The position numbers and the translations under genes are program-made. A stretch of DNA of 64,000 nt from Methanococcus maripaludis C5. GTDB lineage: Archaea; AGJL01; Methanococci; Methanococcales; Methanococcaceae. Positions 53,073 through 60,847 of this stretch are shown here, one piece after another (the first letter of the stretch is position 1; each line of letters starts with the position of its first letter). A model generated the notes under the pieces. It ran no database searches. It saw nothing but the letters and a program-made list of their open reading frames with translations, and was not told the DNA's origin. The stretch spans positions 1,550,001 to 1,614,000 of the forward strand of contig NC_009135.1 of assembly GCF_000016125.1 (NCBI RefSeq), written 5' to 3'.

Positions 53073-53345
53073 ATGATTGTAACAACAAGTGACAAAATCG
53101 AAGGAAAAGAAATTGAAAGCTACACAGGATTTGTGATGGGATCATTAGCTGCTAAAGCAGGTACAAAAGACCAAATGGAAGCTAAAAAGAAAGCATTATA
53201 TGGTTTATTTAGAAAAGGAAATGAAGATGGCGCAGATGCAATAATAAGCGTAAAATTAGATTCAGTTTCATACAAATCAGAAGAAACTGGCGAAGAAATG
53301 GTAGAATACACATACTACGGAACCGCAGTTAAATTTAAAAATTAA
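53073..53345 (+). CDS. YbjQ/DUF74 family protein
   Basis: The 90-residue protein has the YbjQ (UPF0145) pattern: VTTSDKIEGKEIESYTGFV, a helical RKKAL-like middle and GADAIISVKLDSVSY. These small proteins form pentamers; some are called heavy-metal-binding, but the role is unsettled. ATG 53073 behind AAGGTGATTTT. Single gene, 68 bp after polC, with a T-run at about 53353 behind it. Confidence 0.85.
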   Translation: MIVTTSDKIEGKEIESYTGFVMGSLAAKAGTKDQMEAKKKALYGLFRKGNEDGADAIISVKLDSVSYKSEETGEEMVEYTYYGTAVKFKN

Positions 53346-53901
53346 ATACCTATTTTTTTAAAAAATTTAAAAAAGAAATTATCACTATATTTATAATTTC
53401 TTACGGATATTATTGGCAATTGTTAAATGCTAATAATCTTATTTTTTATATCGTCAATCATTTATTGCGTATTTGTTACATTTTTAGGCACTATTCAATT
53501 TAGATTTATTTCAAAGTCATTCATCCGAAATTCAGTGGAGGAGTGTTTTATTACCCCATATACTTTCAAGATATGCCAGTAAACAGCCTGTAACTTACAG
53601 TTTAAAACAGGGATTAATTAAAACGACAGACGTAAAAGGAAATTTAACTATTGGATTTGCCAGAAGATGAAAAAGTGGGGATATTTTGATAAAACGGAAA
53701 ATCTGGGTTGAATTCATTTCTTAAATAAATTAAAAAAGCGTATTTTCTTTTAATTTGGAAGATTAACCTTCTTTTTAATTTTAAGGACACCCTGTTGAAT
53801 TTTAAATTAATCTTTTTAAATTTTTAATAAAATCCACGATTAAACCTTTAAATTATATATACTTTCGAAAACAAACAATTATTACCTAAAGAGGGGATAT
53901 T
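53346..53901. other. 556-bp gap with a possible gene remnant
   Basis: No complete gene. Frame 53542-53670 (+) reads SVLLPHILSRYASKQPVTYS and then KQGLIKTTDVKGNLTIGFAR before a stop, protein-like but with no start or upstream part, so it may be a gene end left by deletion. A GGAGGAGTG just before it lacks a suitable start codon. The right end holds the promoter of the S-component (box A 53853-53861). Confidence 0.35.
53853..53861 (+). promoter_or_regulatory. box A for the ECF S-component gene
   Basis: TTATATATA, predicting a start near 53886 and a very short leader, which leaves no room for a riboswitch. Confidence 0.5.
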
Positions 53902-54504
53902 GTGGACGAAAAGATGAATGAATTAAAGATTGAGCGTGAAGACTATAAAAAAGTACTATATCGGTATTTAATACTTCTTTCGATCGGAATTAACATTGTT
54001 GGAGCACAGGTAGTTCCTATTTTAAATATTCCTGCATTTTTGGATTCTACCGGAACTATCTTTTCAGCAGTTTTAATGGGGCCGATAATTGGTGCAGCTG
54101 TCGGACTTGCAACAAACATTGCACTTGGTTTTTTGGTAGATTCTGGCTATTTCTATTTTGCGGGCGTTAATATACTGATAGGACTTATTACTGGATACAT
54201 TTTCAAAGAATATCCATTTAATTTAAAAACAGTTTTTGTTGTATCAATATTTATTTCAATAGTTGCTTCAGTCATTGGAAATACGATAAGTTATATGGCA
54301 TTTGGAGGGGTTGCTGGAGAACAACTTGATAGAATAACTGCCCTTTTGGTTGAAAATGGAATTGATTTATTTGTTTCTGTAAATATAAGTGGATTTTTTG
54401 CAAATCTCTTGGATAAAGTACTTTCTTTTGCAATTGTATTTTGCATCATGGTCATGGTCGATAAAAATCTAAAAGTAAACGAGTTTAACATTCGCTGGAA
54501 ATAA
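53902..54504 (+). CDS. ECF transporter S component-like membrane protein
   Basis: A 200-residue protein, GTG start at 53902 behind GAGGGG. After 20 charged residues come about six spans. The order NIVGAQVVPILNIPAFLDSTGTI, VLMGPIIGAAVGLATNIALGF and VNISGFFANLLDKVLSF is that of S components, the substrate-binding subunits of energy-coupling-factor vitamin importers. No ATPase or T subunit is adjacent, so it would share a general ECF module made elsewhere. The ligand cannot be deduced; a vitamin or nickel/cobalt are the usual choices. It stands alone between two gene-poor stretches. Confidence 0.72.
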   Translation: MDEKMNELKIEREDYKKVLYRYLILLSIGINIVGAQVVPILNIPAFLDSTGTIFSAVLMGPIIGAAVGLATNIALGFLVDSGYFYFAGVNILIGLITGYIFKEYPFNLKTVFVVSIFISIVASVIGNTISYMAFGGVAGEQLDRITALLVENGIDLFVSVNISGFFANLLDKVLSFAIVFCIMVMVDKNLKVNEFNIRWK

Positions 54505-55261
54505 AACTTTTCTAAATTCTTAAAAAAATACTATTTTTAAATTTTAATTGAAAAAAGGGTTTTTATGTCACCCAGGGTAAAAGTGATATGAATTCACTGC
54601 TTTTCACGTGAGGGTATGTAAAAAGTGTCATGTAGTTATTCATATTGGGGTAAACTTTTTTTGAGGATTAGTAAAATTCATTATCGTTTGGATTATTGGG
54701 GACATAAAAACATTATTGATATAGGGCATAAATAATATATAAAATATCATAATTTAATCGGAAACATAATGTATAAATAATGAGCAAAGTCGTTTCGCTT
54801 AAATGTCAGTAAATAATTCAAAAGGAATATAATTACATATAATCCTTTAATTTTGAAAATTACTCTTTTTAAAATGATTAACGGGTAAGTGTCTTAAGAT
54901 ATGTATATTAGATTTTTGGATCGTGTATGATCGATAAAATTAATTAGAAATCTATTAATATTTACTTTTTGATATGGTCGATAGGAGGACTTTTTCCTCC
55001 ATGATCCTGAACAGACATTTTTAAAATAGTAAATGTTTTGGGGATTAAAACGTTGGATTTTAAATTGGGGATTTTATATTTGATTTGGGGAAATCAAGTA
55101 TATTTCGACACTTTTTACCGTTTGGGAGATTTATTTCTCTCAGATACTTTTCTGTAAATTTATTACCTACATAACCATCTACATAATTATTTGCGTAAAT
55201 ATCAGTCTATTTTTTTTAAGTGGTTGAAATTAAAAAAATATTTATCAGTATGATTATAATT
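54505..55261. other. 757-bp gene-poor stretch
   Basis: No convincing coding frame on either strand. A perfect hairpin (54984-55000, GGAGGA/TCCTCC, 5-nt loop) and a short palindromic stretch near 54571-54585 (GTGATATGAATTCAC) are the only structured parts. Together with the decayed gene to the right it looks like ground left by lost DNA. Confidence 0.45.
54984..55000. other. hairpin in gene-poor stretch
   Basis: Six-pair perfect stem GGAGGA/TCCTCC around CTTTT. The GGAGGA arm resembles a ribosome site that would be sequestered; no gene follows. Confidence 0.4.
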
Positions 55262-55665
55262 TAAATTAGTTTTCTGCATTAATCGGGCCATCTTTAGATA
55301 ATTGCAGGATTTGTCAGAACTTGGAACAAAACGTAGCAAGTTTAAGTTTTCTTCTTTAGTATGTAAAAGATCTTTAAATTCTTCTTACGGTAGTTTACTT
55401 TTTCAGCAGTTTCGACCACGATTCTTTTATGGTCTTCAAAAGAGGTATTGATGGATTTTGTATTTTCCAATACAACCTCCAATCAGAGTTAAAGTCAATG
55501 ACAGACCTTAAAACGTCTTCATTGTGTAATAACATTTCATAGAAACTCTTGCATATTTCATAACGTCTTTAAATCCACATTCTTTTGCCATTCTCTTAAT
55601 TTCATCTTCCTGATCTGCAGGAAATGTAACTTCTAATCTGTAAGTTTTGGTATCTCTCAAGGTAT
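55262..55665 (-). pseudogene. decayed ribbon-helix-helix-type gene
   Basis: Reading the minus strand leftward from 55665 gives DTKTYRLEVTFPADQEDEIK and RMAKECGFKDVMKYARVSM in one frame. The sequence then continues in a second frame (LLHNEDVLRSVIDFNSD), and in a third (ENTKSINTSFEDHKRIVVET, then EFKDLLHTKEENLNLLRF). At least three shifts and several stops break it. The first part looks like a MetJ/Arc-type ribbon-helix-helix or a CopG relative, as used by plasmid and virus regulators. It has no start codon in a good place. It lies behind the AAA ATPase gene on the same strand. Likely a remnant of a mobile-element gene. Confidence 0.7.
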
Positions 55666-55727
55666 CGCCTGTTTTACACTATCGGGGTTCTACTACCTAC
55701 CAGTATAGTACCGTATAAAACTATAGC

Positions 55728-56843
55728 TTATCCGTATAAATTTAACGGAGTAGTATTTTTAACGAGTTTTTTAATTATTTCATCGAGATCTTTTTCTTCA
55801 ATCGAAGTTCTATCTTCTAAAATTGCTTTATGAAGTGCAGGTTTTAGGAATTTTTCTTTAATCGTTCTTCCATTCATTCCTTTTGTTTTTTCAACGTATT
55901 TTTTAAGGTCTGCATTTACTGTTATAGGCATTTTTTTAGCATATAATTCGAGGATTTTTAATCTTTCGCCATCATCAGGCATTTTAAATTCAATCTCTTC
56001 TTCAAATCTGCTTCTAACTGCAGTATCTAGCAGTTCTGGGTTGTTTGTTGCAGCAATTGTCACAATTCCTAAATTATTTTTTATTCCATCGAGTTCTGTA
56101 AGGAGCGCATTTACTACTTCAGATACATCTCCTCTTAATGACTGAAACTGCCTACTGAGTGCAATTGCATCCAACTCATCAATAAATATTATGCAAGGGG
56201 TGTTTTCTGACGCACTTTCATACAGACTTTCAATCTGTTTTGAGCCATCTCCGACATGGTCACCAATAAGTTCAGTAGCTTTTATTAAATAAAGTGGTAC
56301 TTCAGTTTCAGTTGCAAGGGCCCTTGCCAACATTGTTTTTCCAGTTCCGGGCGACCCGTAGAACAAAATGTTTTTTGGTGCCCATTCTCCAAAAATTTCC
56401 GGGTTTTCAAGGTATTTTATTACTATTTTGCACTTTTTCTTTGCATCAAGCTGCCCGATAACTTCTTCAAAATTAGTTTCTTTGAATTTTGGAGAATTTA
56501 CAACTTTACAACTGTTTTCTAATTTAAATAATGTATCTTTTGTAATAATCCCTCCATCTTTCGGGTAGAGCGAAATAACCTTGAATGCGTATTCGGGAAT
56601 AATTGTACTGTCAAATATGTATCTGCCTTCTTTTACAATCTCGTTTTCCCACTGTTCTCGAGCGTATGAGTTAAATAATGCATGATCTTCTACACTAACC
56701 TTTAAATTCTCGCCATTAACATTTATTGGAAAACCAACCGGTTCTAAAATCACGTATTTTAAACACAGGGCTTCTTCAGGATCTACTGGTGGTTTTTGAA
56801 GATTTTTTTTGAGTTTCAGGTTACTGATATGGATATTGCTCAT
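55728..56843 (-). CDS. AAA ATPase, proteasome-regulatory-like
   Basis: A single-AAA protein of 371 residues. The N-terminal 120 residues are unlike the PAN coiled coil/OB. The AAA core has Walker A GSPGTGKT (163-170), Walker B IIFIDELDAI (218-227), sensor AATNNPELLD and SRFEEEIEF. Pore loop 1 reads ELIGDHVGDG, with His where PAN and Cdc48 have an aromatic residue. It resembles the M. jannaschii protein annotated as a 26S protease regulatory homologue (MJ1494, from memory). The C-terminal HbYX motif of PAN is absent (ends LNLYG). It is divergent from an SDH-type protease gene, so unfolding for that protease is possible. Confidence 0.85.
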   Translation of the reverse strand: MSNIHISNLKLKKNLQKPPVDPEEALCLKYVILEPVGFPINVNGENLKVSVEDHALFNSYAREQWENEIVKEGRYIFDSTIIPEYAFKVISLYPKDGGIITKDTLFKLENSCKVVNSPKFKETNFEEVIGQLDAKKKCKIVIKYLENPEIFGEWAPKNILFYGSPGTGKTMLARALATETEVPLYLIKATELIGDHVGDGSKQIESLYESASENTPCIIFIDELDAIALSRQFQSLRGDVSEVVNALLTELDGIKNNLGIVTIAATNNPELLDTAVRSRFEEEIEFKMPDDGERLKILELYAKKMPITVNADLKKYVEKTKGMNGRTIKEKFLKPALHKAILEDRTSIEEKDLDEIIKKLVKNTTPLNLYG

Positions 56844-56885
56844 CAGTGCACCTCTTCCTTTAGATGAATAATTTTGATTATAGTA

Positions 56886-56899
56886 AGATATTATATAAG
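56886..56899 (-). promoter_or_regulatory. box A for the AAA ATPase gene
   Basis: Minus strand reads CCTTATATAATATC, about 45-55 bp before ATG 56843. Confidence 0.45.
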
Positions 56900-57007
56900 G
56901 TTAAGTAAGTATGTTACTCTAATATAAAAAGAATATATACGATAAGATATTTAGGATATTTAAGGACTTTATTGGAGCAAAAGACAATTTTCACGGGGGC
57001 CGTCAAA

Positions 57008-57832
57008 ATGGATCCATCATCAGTTATGTGGATATTTTTCATATTTTTATTCCTCTATCCGCAGGTGCTTTTTAGATACAGGCTTTTACAAAGGTATAAA
57101 TTTATAAAGCAGTTCGAAGCTGTTAGAAAAACCCGTGCAATTGTCATGATACACAGACAGGAGCAATTGGCCCTCTTTGGAATTCCACTTTATAAATATA
57201 TTACAATAGAAGACAGTGAAGAGATTTTAAGGGCAATTAGGATGACTCCTGAAGACATGCCAATAGATTTAATTCTTCACACTCCCGGGGGACTCGTACT
57301 TGCAAGTGAACAGATTGCAACAGCCCTAAAGGAACACAAGGCAAAAACAACAGTTATTATTCCGCACTATGCAATGAGTGGCGGAAGTTTAATTGCCCTT
57401 GCAGCAGACGAAATAATAATCGATAAAAATGCAGTCATGGGGCCAGTAGATCCACAAGTTGGCCAGTACCCTGCAGCTTCAATTATAAACGCGATAAATA
57501 CGAAATACACTGATGAATTGGATGACGAAACTTTAATTTTGGGAGATATCTCAAGAAAAGCAATATTTCAGGTTAAAGAATTCGTCTACGAAATATTGAA
57601 AGATAAAATGGGCGAAGAAAAAGCAAAATACTTATCAGAAACGCTTTCTACTGGAAAGTGGACTCACGACTATCCATTAACAATTAGAAAGTTAAGGGAA
57701 CTCGGAATCGAAGTGAACACCGATTTACCAGAAATAGTTTATGCATTATTCGATCTTTACAGGCAACCTGTGAACCAGAGGCCATCAGTGCAGTACGTTC
57801 CAGTGCCGTACAAGAGAGGAAGTAAAAAATGA
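57008..57832 (+). CDS. membrane-anchored ClpP/SDH-like serine protease
   Basis: The 274-residue protein starts at ATG 57008 with GGGGG 10 bp before it; an in-frame TTG at 56972 is less likely. One N-terminal membrane anchor (about 6-23), then a ClpP-crotonase fold with HTPGGLV (91-97, oxyanion loop) and HYAMSGGSLIALAADEI, where S124 is the expected nucleophile, followed by GPVDPQVGQYP. This is the SDH (serine dehydrogenase proteinase, DUF114) family near SppA. Catalytic base is probably Lys or a His/Asp pair, not identified here. Divergent from the AAA gene and overlapping the DUF192 gene by four bases. Confidence 0.83.
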   Translation: MDPSSVMWIFFIFLFLYPQVLFRYRLLQRYKFIKQFEAVRKTRAIVMIHRQEQLALFGIPLYKYITIEDSEEILRAIRMTPEDMPIDLILHTPGGLVLASEQIATALKEHKAKTTVIIPHYAMSGGSLIALAADEIIIDKNAVMGPVDPQVGQYPAASIINAINTKYTDELDDETLILGDISRKAIFQVKEFVYEILKDKMGEEKAKYLSETLSTGKWTHDYPLTIRKLRELGIEVNTDLPEIVYALFDLYRQPVNQRPSVQYVPVPYKRGSKK

Positions 57833-58164
57833 GTTCAAAACCTCTAGAACTAAATGGTAAAATTTATTCTGTAAAACTTGCAGATAATTTTATAAAACGG
57901 GCATTCGGGCTCATGTTTAGAGATATTTCAGAAGATGAGGGATTATTCTTTAAATATGGAAATAGAAAACTACATATCCACACATTTTTTATGAAATATT
58001 CAATAGACGTGATTTTTTTAAAAGATGAAACAATTGTTGATGTTGCAAGCAACTTAATTCCGTGGAAAACCTATAATTCAAAAGTAAAATCAAATAGGAT
58101 GTTTGAAGTTAAAGCTTCAGGTTTAAACACAGAATTAATCGGAAAAAAAGTTAAATTTAATTAA
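57829..58164 (+). CDS. DUF192 protein
   Basis: The 111-residue protein has the DUF192 pattern: FIKRAFGLMFR, GLFFKYGNRKLHIHTFFMKYSIDVIFL and VLEVKASG-like FEVKASG. In bacteria it is often secreted, but no signal peptide is seen here. The family fold is a small beta barrel of unknown function. It overlaps the protease gene (ATGA), so the two are coupled. Confidence 0.88.
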   Translation: MSSKPLELNGKIYSVKLADNFIKRAFGLMFRDISEDEGLFFKYGNRKLHIHTFFMKYSIDVIFLKDETIVDVASNLIPWKTYNSKVKSNRMFEVKASGLNTELIGKKVKFN

Positions 58165-58168
58165 TTTA

Positions 58169-59044
58169 TTATTTTTTACAGATTATTTTTTCAACCACTA
58201 CTGGATTACCAGTTCTTTTTACTTTTAAAGATTCATTATCAATTGTTATAACATCACCTTCGATAAACTCCCCAGTAATTTCTATTTCACAGTATATTGT
58301 GGGTTCTGGACATATTTTATCTATTGCGAGGAAGTCATCGTATAAAACTAAGTTTCCATTTTCAATTTTCCCGACATCCCCTATTTTTACAATTTTATCG
58401 GCAATCATCATTACTTTCTGCATTTCAACCATTTTTAAAGATAATTCTTTTCTATACTCGAAGAGTTCGTTTAAATCATCTTCAACGGCCATTTCAAAGT
58501 TATTTTCGTAGGTTTCAACAAAGTAATATTCGAACTTACCGCTTAAGGTTGCATTTTCTGTTTTTTCCAGTATTTTTTCAAATAAATTTTTAATTTCTTT
58601 TACACTCATTTTCAAAATATCTTTTATGTATTTTTTAATTTCCGATTCAACAAGACTTTTTATGTATTTATTTCCAAATACAACAATTCCCGACCCTGTT
58701 TTTACTGATTTGTTGGTTATCTGATCATTTTCAATGTCTAGTACTGCACATTTTTCTTTCGAAAGGTACATTCGTCTTCTTTTAGAGTCTTTACCAATGG
58801 ACTTGATTTCGCCACATAGTAAATTTCCTAAGATCCTAACCTTTTCTTCGGAATCATTAATATATACATTAACATCAAATTCAGAAGCTTTTTTCATTAA
58901 TTCTTCATCAGTCCTAATTTTTCCCGAATAAAGAAGCTCTTCAAGCTTTTCTCTATTACTTTTAATTCCTTTAAACAGTAAATTCCGACTGTCGCCTGCA
59001 ATAACGGCTCCGTTTTTTCCATAGTATCCGATAATAACGCTCAA
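58169..59044 (-). CDS. DUF2121-like protein with proteasome-like N-terminus
   Basis: The 291-residue protein uses a TTG start at 59044 after AGGTG. After loss of Met the sequence SVIIGYYGKNGAVIAGDSRN can be laid on the start of proteasome beta subunits (TTTVGIVxKDGVVLAADRR) without a gap. Ser aligns with the catalytic Thr1, the Asp of AGDSR with Asp17, and a Lys follows at about position 32 (Lys33 in beta subunits). This implies an Ntn-hydrolase fold. The rest is helical and charged. I place it in the methanogen family DUF2121 from memory. Convergent with the DUF192 gene. Activity is unproven. Confidence 0.75.
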   Translation of the reverse strand: MSVIIGYYGKNGAVIAGDSRNLLFKGIKSNREKLEELLYSGKIRTDEELMKKASEFDVNVYINDSEEKVRILGNLLCGEIKSIGKDSKRRRMYLSKEKCAVLDIENDQITNKSVKTGSGIVVFGNKYIKSLVESEIKKYIKDILKMSVKEIKNLFEKILEKTENATLSGKFEYYFVETYENNFEMAVEDDLNELFEYRKELSLKMVEMQKVMMIADKIVKIGDVGKIENGNLVLYDDFLAIDKICPEPTIYCEIEITGEFIEGDVITIDNESLKVKRTGNPVVVEKIICKK

Positions 59045-59161
59045 AGTTTTTCACCTTATTATTACATAATATTTAAATAGGACTCTTAAGATATTATTAA
59101 ATATTACAAAGTTACTACCTAGTACATGTAATTTCAGTTAAGAAATTAGGGGAGGCATACG

Positions 59162-59587
59162 ATGGTAGATATGGATAGAATAAGTATTTCATTACCTACA
59201 AATTTACTTGCAGAATTCGACGAAATAATCGAAGAAAGAGGATATGCAAGCAGAAGTGAGGCCATACGGGACTCTATCAGAGATTATCTGATAAAACATA
59301 AGTGGATTCACAGCCTTGAAGGGGATCGGGCTGGAACGATCAGTATTATTTATGATCACCATTCCACAGACGTAATGGAGAAATTAACAAACATACAGCA
59401 CGATTATGAGAAATTAATCGTTGCAACAATCCATATGCACCTCGATCACGACCACTGTATGGAGGTGGTTCTCGTTAAAGGGGATGCATCAGAAATCAAA
59501 GAATTAACCGACAAACTTACGTCACAAAAGGGCGTAAAACAGGTAAAACTTACCGTAATGGTTCCTGGCGGAAACATTCCTCAATAA
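59162..59587 (+). CDS. nikR: nickel-responsive regulator NikR
   Basis: The 141-residue protein has an N-terminal ribbon-helix-helix (ISISLPTNLLAEFDEIIEERG, SRSEAIRDSIRDYL) and an ACT-like nickel domain. The high-affinity Ni site residues are present: H80, H91, H93 and C99 (E. coli H76, H87, H89, C95). Nickel-loaded NikR tetramers repress nickel uptake genes, important for a methanogen with Ni-hydrogenases and F430. ATG 59162 follows GGGGAGG. No nickel transporter is adjacent. A strong box A-like TATTATTAAATATTAC lies near 59091. Confidence 0.95.
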   Translation: MVDMDRISISLPTNLLAEFDEIIEERGYASRSEAIRDSIRDYLIKHKWIHSLEGDRAGTISIIYDHHSTDVMEKLTNIQHDYEKLIVATIHMHLDHDHCMEVVLVKGDASEIKELTDKLTSQKGVKQVKLTVMVPGGNIPQ

Positions 59588-59686
59588 CTAAACATATTAT
59601 TTTTACTTTTTATACTTTGAACATACACTCTTTTTATTATTTTTTACTCAAATCCAAATTTTAGATCTAATTTACACGGTGAATGA

Positions 59687-59914
59687 ATGATAATCCCCAA
59701 AAAATACGAAAGAGTAACGTTTGTATTATTAATGTCTGGCGTAATGGCATTGGCAATGTCTTTAGTAATGACTTTGGTAAATCGAGGATTCAGTTTAGAA
59801 GTTTTAGCCTTTTGGCCAAATGTATTTTTAATTGGGTACCCTATAGCGTTTCCTACGGCATATTTTCTTTCCCCGATCGTTGGAAAAATTATGTCAAAAC
59901 TAGTTGTCAGATGA
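59687..59914 (+). CDS. DUF2798 membrane protein
   Basis: The 75-residue protein has two membrane spans (about 8-30 and 40-68). The pattern MSGVMALAMSLVMTLVN and WPNVFLIGYPIAFPTAYFLSPIV matches DUF2798, small membrane proteins of unknown role. ATG 59687 follows GGTGA. An overlapping frame from 59683 is a shadow. Convergent with the LysR-like gene, 19 bp apart. Confidence 0.85.
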   Translation: MIIPKKYERVTFVLLMSGVMALAMSLVMTLVNRGFSLEVLAFWPNVFLIGYPIAFPTAYFLSPIVGKIMSKLVVR

Positions 59915-59933
59915 TTTTAAATAATTTCAAAAA

Positions 59934-60776
59934 TTACAGAACAGGTTCAAAACCTGCAGATTTTATTTCTTTTTCTTTTTTATAGAGTAATTCTTCAAAG
60001 TCATCTTCTAAAATAGAATTATTTAAAATAAAGTTTACTGTATGCCTTGTTTTATCGTAATAATCAGGAGTTTCGATTAAATAATCTTTTTTGACATACC
60101 TTAAAAGACAGGTATTCAAAAACATACTGTATCCTTCTTCTAACAGATCTATCGCATAAAATGGGTTTTTTACAACTTTTGATACCTTAAAATCTATTTT
60201 TTCATTTTTAAGGGTTTTCCAAACGATCCTGTGGGCTGAATAGTTAACTCCAAGAAGATTTTTAAAGTCAAATCTGTCTCTCGAAACCATTACAAAGTGA
60301 TCATATGCAACTGGAACTGGATCACCAAGCCTGTAGCTCCAGTATGGGTCGTCAATTCCGACTATACTCGTTAAATTTGATTTATAAAGTTTTAAAACAT
60401 TAGAAAATGACGAAACAAGTACATCGTCAAAAAGAAGTCTTCCAACTTCCCCACTTATAAATCCGCATGCAATAAATTTTTCTTTTGAAGTTCTTTCAAG
60501 GTATGCATTGTAAAAAGATACAATACGTTCCGCATCATCGGATAGCATAGTTCCTGCTGGAGAAGAATGAATTAATTTTAAATCTAACTTATTTTCAAGT
60601 CTTTTTATCTGAATATTTACTGTTGAGGGAGGAATGCCTAAAATTTCCGCGACTTTATTCTGTGATTTTGTTTCAGAAACCAGTTTTAATATTTCGGCTT
60701 GAGTTTTTGTAATCTGCTTACCTCTATAGTTTATATTCAAGGTCACACTTAAATCAGATTCAGATAATGTGTTCAC
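59934..60776 (-). CDS. LysR-like transcriptional regulator
   Basis: A protein of 280 residues, GTG start at 60776 behind GGGGTT. N-terminal winged helix of the LysR/ModE sort (about 20-85, ILKLVSETKSQNKVAEILGIPPSTVNIQIKRLENKLDLKLIHSS). The C-terminal part (about 100-270) has the outline of a periplasmic-binding-type sensor, with FIACGFISGE and a late YSMFLNTC strand. It is divergent from the CX5CX2C radical SAM gene with 71 bp between, so control of that gene is the first guess. Ligand unknown. Confidence 0.75.
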   Translation of the reverse strand: MNTLSESDLSVTLNINYRGKQITKTQAEILKLVSETKSQNKVAEILGIPPSTVNIQIKRLENKLDLKLIHSSPAGTMLSDDAERIVSFYNAYLERTSKEKFIACGFISGEVGRLLFDDVLVSSFSNVLKLYKSNLTSIVGIDDPYWSYRLGDPVPVAYDHFVMVSRDRFDFKNLLGVNYSAHRIVWKTLKNEKIDFKVSKVVKNPFYAIDLLEEGYSMFLNTCLLRYVKKDYLIETPDYYDKTRHTVNFILNNSILEDDFEELLYKKEKEIKSAGFEPVL

Positions 60777-60847
60777 GAAAATAACCCCTAAAATTCTGGT
60801 AGTATATTATCTTTTACTCAACTATTTTAAATTTATCAGGAGATATT

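Noticed and set aside
53862-53901. Riboswitch before the ECF S-component
   Set aside because: The predicted leader is only about 15 nt, too short for any aptamer.
59683-59985. 100-codon frame overlapping the DUF2798 gene
   Set aside because: Out of frame with the well-patterned two-span membrane protein and of unlikely composition.
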